From: Alteromonas sp. CI.11.F.A3
GTDB lineage: Bacteria > Pseudomonadota > Gammaproteobacteria > Enterobacterales > Alteromonadaceae
Length of the DNA: 64,000 nucleotides
Direction of reading: 5' to 3'
Assembly (NCBI RefSeq): GCF_032925565.1
Contig: NZ_CP136708.1
Coordinates: 2,480,001-2,544,000, forward strand
Of this stretch, positions 9,108 through 17,703 are shown piece after piece. The position numbers and the translations under genes were made by a program. Position 1 is the first letter of the stretch; every line of letters starts with the position of its first letter. Below the pieces are notes generated by a model. That model saw only the letters and a program-made list of their open reading frames with translations, was not told the origin of the DNA and made no database searches.

Positions 9108-10295
9108 GTGGAAGATAGAAATCATCTCGGAAAAATTAAAACAACAAACAGGGTTGAAGTTATCGGCAATGGGTTAATTGATATTCCCATGCTGCAATTG
9201 CTCAAACCAGATGGAAGTGAGCATGAAAGTGCGCAACTTCCAGAGATTGACCAAACACTGGCGTTAAAAATTCACGACACCATGGAATACATCAGAATTC
9301 TTGATGAAAGAATGGTGGCGGCGCAGCGCCAAGGTAGAATTAGCTTTTATTTAGCAAGTACGGGTGAAGAAGCCGCAGCCGTTGCTAGCGCAGCTGCCTT
9401 ATCGCCCAATGACATGATCATGAGCCAATATCGAGAGCAGGGCGCACTTGCTTTTAGAGGCTATACAACTGATCAGTTTATGAATCAAATGTTCAGCAAC
9501 AAAGCCGACCCAAACAAAGGGAGGCAGATGCCTATCCATTATGGTGATAAAGCCCTTAACTTTATGACGATATCTTCCCCACTAGGTACGCAAATACCAC
9601 AAGCTTCTGGTTATGCGTATGGCCAAAAGATGGCAGGCAATGATGTTATTACTATTTGCTATTTTGGTGAGGGTGCAGCATCAGAAGGCGATTTCCATGC
9701 TGGTTTGAATATGGCCGCTGTGCTCAATTGCCCTGTCATCTTCTTTTGCCGAAACAATGGGTATGCCATTTCAACGCCCTCAGAAGAACAATTTGCTGGT
9801 GACGGCATAGCGTCACGTGGGATTGGTTATGGGGTAAAGACTATTCGTGTAGACGGAAACGACCCCCTCGCGGTGTTTGCCGCAACGCAGGAAGCACGCC
9901 GTATAGCATTAGCAGAAATGTGTCCGGTACTGATAGAAGCCATGACCTACCGACTTGCAGCGCATTCTACATCTGATGATCCAACGGGCTATCGTTCTAG
10001 AGATGAAGAAGATAAATGGCGCGCAAAAGATCCTATCGCACGTATGGCGAATTGGCTTGCACATAAAGGTTGGTTCGATGAAAAGCAGAACAAAGCCAAA
10101 GTTGATAAAGCGCGTCAAGATGTCCTCGCGGCGTTGAAAGTCAGTGAAACGGTTCCAATTTGCGGCATAGACGAAATAGTTGAAGATGTTTACGACAGTG
10201 TACCTTGGCATCTGCAAGATCAGCTGACGTCGTTAAAAGCCCATATTAAACAATACCCTAAAAAATATCCTAAAACGTCTGGGAGTGTTCGCTAA
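9108..10295 (+). CDS. bkdA1: Branched-chain 2-oxoacid dehydrogenase E1, alpha subunit
   Basis: Thiamine-diphosphate-dependent decarboxylase subunit of the BCKDH complex, which turns the keto acids of Leu, Ile and Val into acyl-CoAs. I choose the GTG at 9108 (395 residues), seven bases after AGGGA, over the TTG at 9072. Diagnostic strings are [15 protein letters not shown] (ThDP/Mg binding region), [15 protein letters not shown] and [17 protein letters not shown]. These match mitochondrial BCKDHA much better than pyruvate dehydrogenase E1. First gene of a three-gene operon; its TAA overlaps the next ATG by one base. Confidence 0.93.
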   Translation: MEDRNHLGKIKTTNRVEVIGNGLIDIPMLQLLKPDGSEHESAQLPEIDQTLALKIHDTMEYIRILDERMVAAQRQGRISFYLASTGEEAAAVASAAALSPNDMIMSQYREQGALAFRGYTTDQFMNQMFSNKADPNKGRQMPIHYGDKALNFMTISSPLGTQIPQASGYAYGQKMAGNDVITICYFGEGAASEGDFHAGLNMAAVLNCPVIFFCRNNGYAISTPSEEQFAGDGIASRGIGYGVKTIRVDGNDPLAVFAATQEARRIALAEMCPVLIEAMTYRLAAHSTSDDPTGYRSRDEEDKWRAKDPIARMANWLAHKGWFDEKQNKAKVDKARQDVLAALKVSETVPICGIDEIVEDVYDSVPWHLQDQLTSLKAHIKQYPKKYPKTSGSVR

Positions 10296-11272
10296 TGGCT
10301 AAAATGAACTTACTACAGGCAATTAATAATGCGTTGATTACCGCCATGACAGCGGAAGAAAAGGTCATGGTGTTTGGTGAAGATGTAGGCCATTTTGGTG
10401 GCGTATTTAGAGCGACCAGTCATCTACAAGAAAAATTTGGTAAAGGCAGATGTTTTAATACGCCGCTTACCGAACAAGGCATTATTGGTTTTGCAAACGG
10501 GCTTGCATCACAAGGATCTTTCCCTGTTGCTGAAATTCAGTTCGGAGACTATATCTTTCCGGCGTTTGACCAAATTGTTAACGAAACGGCTAAATGGCGC
10601 TATCGTTCAGGTGGTCAGTTCGATGTAGGCGGCCTAACAATTCGCACACCTTATGGAGGTGGGATTTCAGGTGGTCACTACCACAGTCAATCGCCCGAAG
10701 CGTTTTTCGCTCATTGCGCAGGTTTGAAAGTCGTTATTCCACGAGATCCATACCAAGCCAAGGGTCTGCTTCTAGCCTCTATTCGTGATAAAAACCCGGT
10801 ACTTTTTCTTGAGCCAAAACGTTTATATCGCGCGTCTATTGCCGATGTGCCTGAAGATGATTATGAACTGCCTCTTGGTAAAGCCGATTTAGTACAAGAG
10901 GGCACTGATATCACCCTACTAGGGTGGGGTGCACAAATTGAGATATTGCAAAAAGCCGCTCAAATGGCGTTAGACGATGGCGTGTCTTGCGAAATTATAG
11001 ATTTGCGTTCCATTTTACCCTGGGACGCCGAAGCCGTTATCAACTCGGTGATGAAAACCGGCCGACTACTTATCAATCATGAAGCCCCACTTACCGGCGG
11101 CTTCGCGAGCGAAATTGCCGCGACTATACAAGAAAAATGCTTTTTGTATTTAGAAGCGCCTATTTCGCGTGTCTGTGGTTTAGATACACCTTATCCACTC
11201 GCTCATGAAACCGAATATATGCCTGATGAAACTAAAACCTACGAAGCTATCAAGCGCTCGTTACATTATTAA
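10295..11272 (+). CDS. bkdA2: Branched-chain 2-oxoacid dehydrogenase E1, beta subunit
   Basis: Forms the alpha2-beta2 E1 heterotetramer with the preceding gene product. 325 residues. Conserved strings include [66 protein letters not shown] and [13 protein letters not shown]. These are nearly those of mitochondrial BCKDHB. Start ATG at 10295 overlaps the upstream stop (TAATG), indicating translational coupling; the E2 gene follows 15 bp later after GAGGGAGC. Confidence 0.95.
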   Translation: MAKMNLLQAINNALITAMTAEEKVMVFGEDVGHFGGVFRATSHLQEKFGKGRCFNTPLTEQGIIGFANGLASQGSFPVAEIQFGDYIFPAFDQIVNETAKWRYRSGGQFDVGGLTIRTPYGGGISGGHYHSQSPEAFFAHCAGLKVVIPRDPYQAKGLLLASIRDKNPVLFLEPKRLYRASIADVPEDDYELPLGKADLVQEGTDITLLGWGAQIEILQKAAQMALDDGVSCEIIDLRSILPWDAEAVINSVMKTGRLLINHEAPLTGGFASEIAATIQEKCFLYLEAPISRVCGLDTPYPLAHETEYMPDETKTYEAIKRSLHY

Positions 11273-11287
11273 GAGGGAGCCAATAAT

Positions 11288-12631
11288 ATGAATATTGATT
11301 TTATTTTACCTGATATTGGCGAAGGTATTGTTGAGTGCGAAATCGTCAAATGGAACGTTAAAGAAGGTGATGTTATTGCTGAAGACCAAAGTGTGGTTGA
11401 AGTAATGACTGATAAGGCAGTGGTAGAAATTCCTGCTAAACATTCAGGTACGGTACATAAGCTTTATTATAAGCAAGGCGACATTGCACAAGTGCATAGC
11501 CCACTATTTGCCCTTCATACTGATGAAAGCGCTAATGAAGGCCAACAAAATAGCACCGATGATACAGCGACTGATGCTACAACTGATCAAGTAAGTAATA
11601 CAGAAAGAGTAAAAGAAAATACTAGCCCCAGCGCTACACTTGTTAACGACAATACCGGCGAGCAGGGTAACCTAGCCATTAGTGATAAATGGCAAGACGG
11701 GGATTTTGAGCCTCCTATTGCTATACCGGGCAAAGTTTTGGCAAGCCCTGCAGTACGCCGCATCGCCAGAGAGCATGAGATTGATTTACTTGCTGTTGCT
11801 GGCAGCGGCAAAAAAGGCCGTATTTTAAAACATGATGTCAGCAACGTAACCGCAAATAACGTTAACGCGAGTACCGTTAGTGCAAATAATGACGAACACT
11901 CAGCTACGTCTAATCTTGCGGGTGAATCAAGCTATACCGAAAAAGTGCGAGGCATTCGTGCGGCTATGGCAAAGCAAATGGTAGCGTCAGTAAATACCAT
12001 TCCTCACTTTACGGTGAGCGATGAAGTTAGAATGGATAAGCTAATTGCCTTGCGACAATCACTGAAGCCCATGTTTGAAGCAAAAGGCGTAAAGCTTAGC
12101 TTTATGCCCTTTTTTGTAAAAGCATTGTCGTTGGCGTTAAAAGCGTTCCCTATCATTAACAGTCAATTAAATGAAGACGGTACTGAGCTTACTTACTTTA
12201 ATCATCATAATATCGGCTTTGCCGTGGACGCTAAAATTGGCCTTTTGGTGCCTAATATTAAGGGCGTAGAAAACCTGTCTTTGTTCGACATAGCCCAGCA
12301 AATGCATACCACTATCGAGCAAGCTCGTGAAGGTAAATTGGGCGGTGACGCACTTAAAGGCGGCACTATCAGCATTTCAAATATTGGCGCTATTGGCGGT
12401 ATTTCGGCTACGCCGGTTATCAATAAGCCTGAAGCGGCTATTGTCGCGCTAGGTAAAACACAAGAGCTTCCTCGTTTTGCCGCTGACGGTAGTGTTGAAG
12501 CGCACAATATCATGATGGTGAATTGGTCTGGTGACCATCGTATTATTGATGGGGCCACTATGGTTCGCTTCAATAATCTGTGGTCTAGCTATATTGAAGA
12601 GCCAGAAACCATGCTAATGCATTTGAAATAG
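11288..12631 (+). CDS. bkdB: Branched-chain 2-oxoacid dehydrogenase E2 (dihydrolipoamide acyltransferase)
   Basis: Core acyltransferase of the BCKDH complex. 447 residues with one N-terminal lipoyl domain (residues 1-76, lipoyl lysine K43 in VMTDKAVVEI). A flexible Ser/Thr/Asn/Asp-rich linker follows, then a peripheral-subunit-binding domain (about 151-184, LASPAVRRIAREHEIDL), a second linker, and the catalytic domain ending in GDHRIIDGATMVRF with His417 and Asp421. Third gene of the operon. No dihydrolipoamide dehydrogenase (E3) gene follows, so E3 is presumably supplied by lpd elsewhere in the genome. Confidence 0.95.
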   Translation: MNIDFILPDIGEGIVECEIVKWNVKEGDVIAEDQSVVEVMTDKAVVEIPAKHSGTVHKLYYKQGDIAQVHSPLFALHTDESANEGQQNSTDDTATDATTDQVSNTERVKENTSPSATLVNDNTGEQGNLAISDKWQDGDFEPPIAIPGKVLASPAVRRIAREHEIDLLAVAGSGKKGRILKHDVSNVTANNVNASTVSANNDEHSATSNLAGESSYTEKVRGIRAAMAKQMVASVNTIPHFTVSDEVRMDKLIALRQSLKPMFEAKGVKLSFMPFFVKALSLALKAFPIINSQLNEDGTELTYFNHHNIGFAVDAKIGLLVPNIKGVENLSLFDIAQQMHTTIEQAREGKLGGDALKGGTISISNIGAIGGISATPVINKPEAAIVALGKTQELPRFAADGSVEAHNIMMVNWSGDHRIIDGATMVRFNNLWSSYIEEPETMLMHLK

Positions 12632-12645
12632 CGATTGGGTTTTAA

Positions 12646-12664
12646 TGTGGGCCGCAGGCCCACA
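12646..12664 (+). terminator. Hairpin after the bkd operon
   Basis: TGTGGGCC / GGCCCACA stem with a GCA loop, 14 bp after the bkdB stop. GC-rich and well placed for termination, but only GTTT follows, so it is a weak intrinsic terminator at best. Confidence 0.5.
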
Positions 12665-12898
12665 GTTTGGTGATAGACAAGAACGCTAATATATAAATGG
12701 CTAATATATAAGTGCGGTAAGAAAAATTGGCGTAACTACAGTGACTTTAATCACGGGGCGCTTTTACTCGTTTTTACTTTACAGGGCTTATTTCCAGAGA
12801 ACGAGCTGTCGGGCTTGTGTGGACGTTAGCCCAAGCGTTATTATTGGCAGCTAAACTACATTTTCCTGCGCAATATGCGCGTCAACTTATGGTATATC

Positions 12899-13750
12899 GT
12901 GCTTAGCTATCAACATGCATTTCATGCCGGCAACCACGCCGACGTTATTAAACACCTTTGTTGGATGGGCGTAATAAGCCATCTCAAGAAAAAAAATAAG
13001 CCTTTCACCCTTTATGATACGCATAGTGGGGCTGGGCTTTATCAACTTGATGATGCCTTAGCATCTAAAAATAAAGAGTATGAGTCTGGCGTAGACAAAG
13101 TCGCTAACATTTCGGCAAATTCACCTTTGCTGCAATCTTATTTGTCGCTATGTAACGGGTTTTTAAGTGATAGATGTTATCCAGGTTCACCAGCTATTAG
13201 TGCCAAACTAAAACGTGATATCGATGTGCTGCATCTTATGGAGTTGCATCCTGCTGAACATGAAAAACTCGATGATGCCATGTGGCAAATTGGCGATAAC
13301 CAAAGCCATGTTCATCACAGAGATGGGTATGAAGGCTTAATTGCACTTACGCCACCTTCACCTAATCGTGGTGCGGTATTAATAGATCCGCCTTACGAAA
13401 AGGCTTCAGAATACCAAGATGTAGTCAGTGCGGCGAAAAAGGTATTGGCACGTTGGCAGCAAGCACAAATGGTAGTGTGGTATCCGTTACTATCAGAGCG
13501 AGCAGGGGCGAAAAGTGGGGCCAGTCAGAAAATGTGTGAGTCGTTATCGGCACTAGGTAAGCCCTGTTTCACTATCGAGCTTACCGTTGAAGAAAATACC
13601 GCCGATGCTGGCATGTACGGTTCCGGCTTGTGTGTCATTAATCCTCCGTGGCAGCTAGATGTCAGTATGGGCGAAGTGCTGGATGAAATAACGCCGCTCT
13701 TGGGAAGCCATGCCGCTTATACGTTGACATGGCTAACTACTGAAGAGTAA
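12899..13750 (+). CDS. rlmJ: 23S rRNA (adenine(2030)-N6)-methyltransferase RlmJ
   Basis: SAM-dependent methyltransferase modifying A2030 of 23S rRNA. The N-terminus LSYQHAFHAGNHADVIKH and the string DTHSGAGLYQL match E. coli RlmJ, and IDPPYEK is the (N/D)PPY-type catalytic motif. Aligning to the family start (MLSYRHSFHAGN in E. coli) favours the GTG at 12899, giving 283 residues against 280 in E. coli. An in-frame ATG at 12875 would add eight residues. Neither start has a strong Shine-Dalgarno, so the start is uncertain although the identity is not. Monocistronic. Confidence 0.93.
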   Translation: MLSYQHAFHAGNHADVIKHLCWMGVISHLKKKNKPFTLYDTHSGAGLYQLDDALASKNKEYESGVDKVANISANSPLLQSYLSLCNGFLSDRCYPGSPAISAKLKRDIDVLHLMELHPAEHEKLDDAMWQIGDNQSHVHHRDGYEGLIALTPPSPNRGAVLIDPPYEKASEYQDVVSAAKKVLARWQQAQMVVWYPLLSERAGAKSGASQKMCESLSALGKPCFTIELTVEENTADAGMYGSGLCVINPPWQLDVSMGEVLDEITPLLGSHAAYTLTWLTTEE

Positions 13751-13835
13751 TCCCTTTAGCTGGCTTTTAATAACGAAGAGCTAAAACCGAGTTAAAGCAC
13801 TCAAGCGTAAACAATCACAGAGGTAGGCAATTGGC

Positions 13836-15755
13836 ATGTCTCAGGTAAAAGGGTTAACGCATTTTTACATACCCGATGAGCAGTCTATTTATCTGCTCTC
13901 ACATGCTGATGCCAAAAAACTTAAAGATTGGGTTGCACTGTGCATCGACCAATTGGCTAGTTTAGGCTATCGCAATATCTCCTTATTGGGAAAAGGGGCG
14001 TTCGGGTTTGCATTTGCAGGCACAGCGCCTAACCAAAATCTAGGCGTTAACTCAAGTTCGGATTCAAGCTCGGACTCAAATGCTACGCAAAACCCAAACG
14101 CGCAAGAGCATGTCTTTAAGTTTTCTCGAATAAATCTTCCTCAGCATGTACAAGAACGGCTTGAGGAAGAAGCTTTCATGCTATCTCAAGTATCCCATCC
14201 TTATGTGCCTGCATTGGTTGAATATCAGCAAATAGGTAAACAATCTATTTTGGTGATGGGCCGCGCCCCTGGCGAGGATTTAGAAAAAGTGAGTTTAGCT
14301 CACGGGCCACTTCCACCAAGGATCATCGTTAAAATAGCCGTGCAGCTTGGTGATTTGTTGCAGTGTTTTAGAAAGCATACGCAAAAAGGCAACGCGAAAC
14401 CTATCGTCCATGGCGACATTAAACCTTCTAACTTAGTATGGGATGAATCTAAAGAGAGCATCGGGCTTATCGATTGGGGTTCATCCGTGTTTGCTCAAGT
14501 AGACGAAAATGGTCAGTACACTAGCAACAATGTGATGGACTTGATGTCTAGCGAGCTTCACCAAACAAATGCCCGATTAGGTGATGTTTATTTTATTGGA
14601 GAAGAGCAGCTAAACGGGGCGCTTTCATCCCCACGTTTCGATGAACAAGGTATGGCAAGCACGCTATATGCTTTAGCGTCGGGGCAATCGTGTCGATACG
14701 GCCATCACGTTATTCGCCCTTCATCACTTGGTCTGCCAAAAATGTTAGCAAGCATATTAGAATATATGCTCAGTGATGATCCTAAGAAAAGGCAACAAGG
14801 GGGAGATTACTTCTTCAATAACTTGCACGTGCTAAAACACATGGTGTTTTCAGAAGACGCTGTACCTCAGTACATACCCAGTATTCCTACGTGGATCACG
14901 CCCTCGCAAGATGACATCGAAACCGTTGTTTACAGTTCTCGTAAATCTTATTTGCGCCAGCAGTCTGCATTAGAAGATGCTTCATTACGGTATATCGATG
15001 ATGCCCAGTTCGACCGATACTACAAAAACTTCTTGCAAGGCATGGGCGATACCGAGAAAGCTTTTGTGTCGGCAATTAGTCGGCTAGGCCGTTATCCCGT
15101 GGTAGGCGGCATGGCAATTCGCTGGGAGCCGAACGGCGTTTATGTAGACTCCAGTTTGAATTTACACGATGCGGCCTTAAAAACCGCCTTCGAACTTGCG
15201 GTTAACAATGTGATTAACCTTGCACGCGCTATTCATAAGCCTGGGGTATTTAAGTGTTGCATGTTTAACGCTAAAAATACGCTTCACATTGAGCGAGAAA
15301 CCGAGAATGATGCGTTTGTACCTACGTCAAAATGCGCTATACCGTTTGAGTTATCCCGTGCGTCGGTGGCACAAGATGAATCTAGAACTCATTCTTACTT
15401 CGAGGATGGTGACGATCCTGACGAGCTTTTGAAGTTACCTGAGCCCATCATTGCTATTATCAGAGAGCTTAATACTATTCACCACACGGGCTGTATTATT
15501 TTTGAAGCTTTAAGTACTCATTTAAAGATTCATAGTTATTACACATTGCTCAATCATCACGAGCAAGAAAGGTTTTCTGAATTATTAGCCAAGTTAGTTG
15601 AACATGTGCCGTCAATAAAAGGGCTAGGCATTTCAGGGTTTATGAAGTTACCCTATAAAGACACGCGATTTTTTGAGCATAGGGCGTATTTACCTGAAAA
15701 ATACTACCCAAGAAACCCGAACGCTGAGCAACAAGAGAAAGAAAAGCATGCCTGA
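13836..15755 (+). CDS. Atypical serine/threonine protein kinase-like protein
   Basis: 639 residues. The N-terminal half has a eukaryotic-type kinase fold: glycine loop LGKGAFGFAF (52-61), candidate ATP lysine K95 (FKFSR), catalytic loop HGDIKPSN (D194, K196, N199; HGD instead of HRD) and metal motif IDWG (D213) in place of DFG. A low-complexity Ser/Asp/Asn/Gln insert (about 72-91) separates the glycine loop from K95. The C-terminal 300 residues match nothing I recognise. Key catalytic residues are all present, so activity is plausible. Its last 8 bp overlap tesB, which suggests co-transcription. Substrate unknown. Confidence 0.78.
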   Translation: MSQVKGLTHFYIPDEQSIYLLSHADAKKLKDWVALCIDQLASLGYRNISLLGKGAFGFAFAGTAPNQNLGVNSSSDSSSDSNATQNPNAQEHVFKFSRINLPQHVQERLEEEAFMLSQVSHPYVPALVEYQQIGKQSILVMGRAPGEDLEKVSLAHGPLPPRIIVKIAVQLGDLLQCFRKHTQKGNAKPIVHGDIKPSNLVWDESKESIGLIDWGSSVFAQVDENGQYTSNNVMDLMSSELHQTNARLGDVYFIGEEQLNGALSSPRFDEQGMASTLYALASGQSCRYGHHVIRPSSLGLPKMLASILEYMLSDDPKKRQQGGDYFFNNLHVLKHMVFSEDAVPQYIPSIPTWITPSQDDIETVVYSSRKSYLRQQSALEDASLRYIDDAQFDRYYKNFLQGMGDTEKAFVSAISRLGRYPVVGGMAIRWEPNGVYVDSSLNLHDAALKTAFELAVNNVINLARAIHKPGVFKCCMFNAKNTLHIERETENDAFVPTSKCAIPFELSRASVAQDESRTHSYFEDGDDPDELLKLPEPIIAIIRELNTIHHTGCIIFEALSTHLKIHSYYTLLNHHEQERFSELLAKLVEHVPSIKGLGISGFMKLPYKDTRFFEHRAYLPEKYYPRNPNAEQQEKEKHA

Positions 15756-16611
15756 GGTTAAATTATCTTCGTTATTTGAATTAGAGACTGTGGAAGCGGG
15801 TTTATATCGCGGACAAAGTTGGGATTTAGGCTTTCGTGCATTATTTGGCGGTCAAGTACTAGGGCAGGCGTTAGCCGCCGCTTATGAAACGGTAGATAAA
15901 GACCGTGTAGCTCATTCGTTTCATACTTACTTTTTGCTTCCTGGCGATGCAAAGAAACCTGTGGTCTACGATGTAGAAGTGGTGCGAGATGGCCGTAGCT
16001 TTTCTGCCCGAAGGGTAAAAGCAATTCAAGGCGGTCGAAACATCTTTTACATGACGGCATCTTTCCAAGTACCAGAGAAAGGAATGCATCATCAGCAAGC
16101 GGATATGCCTGACGTGCCGCCGCCAGAAGAAGTACAGTCTGATATCGAGTTTTATGAAAAAAACTTCGACAAAATCGCCCGTCCTATGCGAGAAGCATTA
16201 AGTTATCATCGCCCGGTCGATATTCGTACCATAGGTGCGGCGAACTCCTATCAGTCTAATCGCCAACCCGCTAAGCGCTATATTTGGATGAAAGCAAGAA
16301 ACGAGCTTGCCCCTGAGATAACACTGCAACAAGCCGCGTTAGCGTATGCTTCTGATTACCATTTTTTAAGTACGTCATTACAGCCACACGGCATTTCAGT
16401 TACCGACAAATCGCTACGTATTGCGACTATTGATCATGCTATGTGGTTTCACCGTCCTGTTAATATGAATGAATGGTTATTATATGTAATGGAAAGTCCA
16501 TTTAGTGGCGGAGCAAGAGGGTTGGTGAGAGGTCAGATTTTCACTCAGCAAGGTGAGCTAGTAGCCTCTGCAACCCAAGAAGGCTTGATGCGACAGGTCG
16601 ATGTCGACTAA
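15748..16611 (+). CDS. tesB: Acyl-CoA thioesterase II
   Basis: Hydrolyses medium- and long-chain acyl-CoA to free fatty acid and CoA in the cytoplasm. Double hot-dog protein with family strings FGGQVLGQALAAA, HSFHTYFLLPGD, GRSFSARRVKAIQ, YASDYHFL and HAMWFHRPV. From the ATG at 15748 it has 287 residues, matching E. coli TesB (286), so I reject the in-frame start at 15673. The start lies inside the kinase gene (8-bp overlap) behind a purine-rich GAGAAAGAAAAG stretch, consistent with translational coupling. Confidence 0.95.
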   Translation: MPEVKLSSLFELETVEAGLYRGQSWDLGFRALFGGQVLGQALAAAYETVDKDRVAHSFHTYFLLPGDAKKPVVYDVEVVRDGRSFSARRVKAIQGGRNIFYMTASFQVPEKGMHHQQADMPDVPPPEEVQSDIEFYEKNFDKIARPMREALSYHRPVDIRTIGAANSYQSNRQPAKRYIWMKARNELAPEITLQQAALAYASDYHFLSTSLQPHGISVTDKSLRIATIDHAMWFHRPVNMNEWLLYVMESPFSGGARGLVRGQIFTQQGELVASATQEGLMRQVDVD

Positions 16612-16663
16612 AGACATTTTGTCTTGAGAGCACAGTATTTTAAATTATGTACAAGGAACGCTT

Positions 16664-17182
16664 ATGCAATACTCACTGGATACGTTAAGGCCTAAGTGTG
16701 ATAGCACCAGTTATGTTGCCCCCGGCGCACATGTTATAGGCAACGTGATATTAAAGCCCCATAGCAGTGTATGGTTCAATGTGGTTATTCGCGGAGATAT
16801 GGACGCGATTACGGTAGGAGAGCTTACTAACGTACAAGATGGCAGTGTGCTCCATACCGACTCCGGTATTCCTCTTACGTTAGGTAAGGGCGTAACCGTG
16901 GGCCATAAAGTTATGTTGCATGGCTGCACGGTAGGTGATTACTCTCTAATTGGGATTAATGCCGTGGTGTTAAACGGCGCAAAAATTGGGAAGTACTGCA
17001 TTATTGGCGCAAATGCGTTAATTACCGAAAATATGGAAATTCCAGACTACAGCTTAGTGGTGGGCTCGCCAGGCAAAGTGGTAAAGCAGCTTGATAGTAG
17101 TGTAGAGGAAAAGCTTCAAGCATCTGCTGCGCATTATGCGCACAATGCAACGCATTATAATAAGCACCTTTCTGAGGTTTAA
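16664..17182 (+). CDS. Gamma-carbonic-anhydrase family protein (YrdA/PaaY-like)
   Basis: 172-residue left-handed beta-helix protein built from hexapeptide repeats (for example [43 protein letters not shown]). Histidines in HTDSG and in [10 protein letters not shown] are where the metal ligands of gamma-class carbonic anhydrases sit. YrdA and PaaY homologues bind metal and some have thioesterase or carbonic anhydrase activity, but the physiological role is unsettled. ATG at 16664 follows AAGGAACGCTT. Probably in the same transcription direction as tesB, 52 bp downstream. Confidence 0.88.
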   Translation: MQYSLDTLRPKCDSTSYVAPGAHVIGNVILKPHSSVWFNVVIRGDMDAITVGELTNVQDGSVLHTDSGIPLTLGKGVTVGHKVMLHGCTVGDYSLIGINAVVLNGAKIGKYCIIGANALITENMEIPDYSLVVGSPGKVVKQLDSSVEEKLQASAAHYAHNATHYNKHLSEV

Positions 17183-17277
17183 GCAGCACGCGCAAGCCAA
17201 ATTATTATGTGCCTATTATTCCTCTTTATCTCCCCTTAATTTTAGCGCTCTGCAGCAGAAAAATTTTGTATTTTTCA

Positions 17278-17383
17278 TAAAAAATGCCCAGAACATAGGT
17301 TCTGGGCATAGGGGAATGGCTCATTGCTGAGCCGTGCGCTAACTATTGCAAGGGAGAAGTGCATGCAAATTCTTTCAGACGGA
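17278..17383 (-). ncRNA. Candidate small RNA, about 105 nt
   Basis: Read on the minus strand, a TATAGT -10-like box (17394-17389) with a weak TTTATA -35 is followed by about 50 nt without a reading frame. Next comes the hairpin GGCTCA-GCAA-TGAGCC (17333-17318, GNRA tetraloop), then an 11-bp GC-rich stem ending in a T run (17309-17279). No protein-coding gene on that strand could use this terminator. The leader contains CUUCUCCCUU, which could pair with Shine-Dalgarno sequences. I do not recognise it as a known sRNA family. Confidence 0.45.
17279..17309 (-). terminator. Strong intrinsic terminator on the minus strand
   Basis: Perfect stem ATGCCCAGAAC / GTTCTGGGCAT with a four-base loop. The T run is present only when read leftward (plus strand has AAAAAA before the stem and AGGGG after it). 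It is therefore not the terminator of the preceding plus-strand gene. Confidence 0.75.
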
Positions 17384-17512
17384 CATTAACTATAGTCCAT
17401 ATTTGTTTATTTTATAAACTAAACATTGTGAATTTTATTTTACAGAACCCCTGATCCAAATAAAATAATAATAACCTTTGAATAATCATAGGCTTCATAC
17501 TGGTCGGAGTTT

Positions 17513-17577
17513 TTGAAATATTTCAATTCTTCTTTATCCTCATGATACGCACGGGTTATCCACATCTTGCTCAAGAT
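17513..17577. promoter_or_regulatory. Palindrome-rich upstream region of the aminotransferase gene
   Basis: Within the 521-bp spacer 17183-17703 are a perfect 14-bp palindrome TTGAAATATTTCAA (17513-17526), a perfect DnaA-box 9-mer TTATCCACA (17556-17564), and an overlapping ATCTTG-CT-CAAGAT inverted repeat (17564-17577). They lie 130-190 bp before the aminotransferase start. They may be operators, but the regulators cannot be named. Confidence 0.35.
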
Positions 17578-17703
17578 AAGCCTAGTTATGGCGCAAGGCG
17601 TTTCCATTCATATCAGTTATGTTCATAACAAGCTGTTGTACCTAGCCGTTAAGATTGTAAGAATGCAGATACGCTATTGTTACTATTATTGTTAAGGACT
17701 GAT

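Noticed and set aside
15673..15747. Longer start for tesB at 15673
   Set aside because: The 25 extra residues have no counterpart in the TesB family and overlap the kinase gene deeply; the ATG at 15748 gives the family length.
17556..17564. Perfect DnaA box TTATCCACA, possible origin-like element
   Set aside because: A single 9-mer is expected by chance about once per window of this size on two strands; no DnaA box cluster, dnaA/dnaN or AT-rich unwinding element nearby. Kept only as a minor note in the promoter region.
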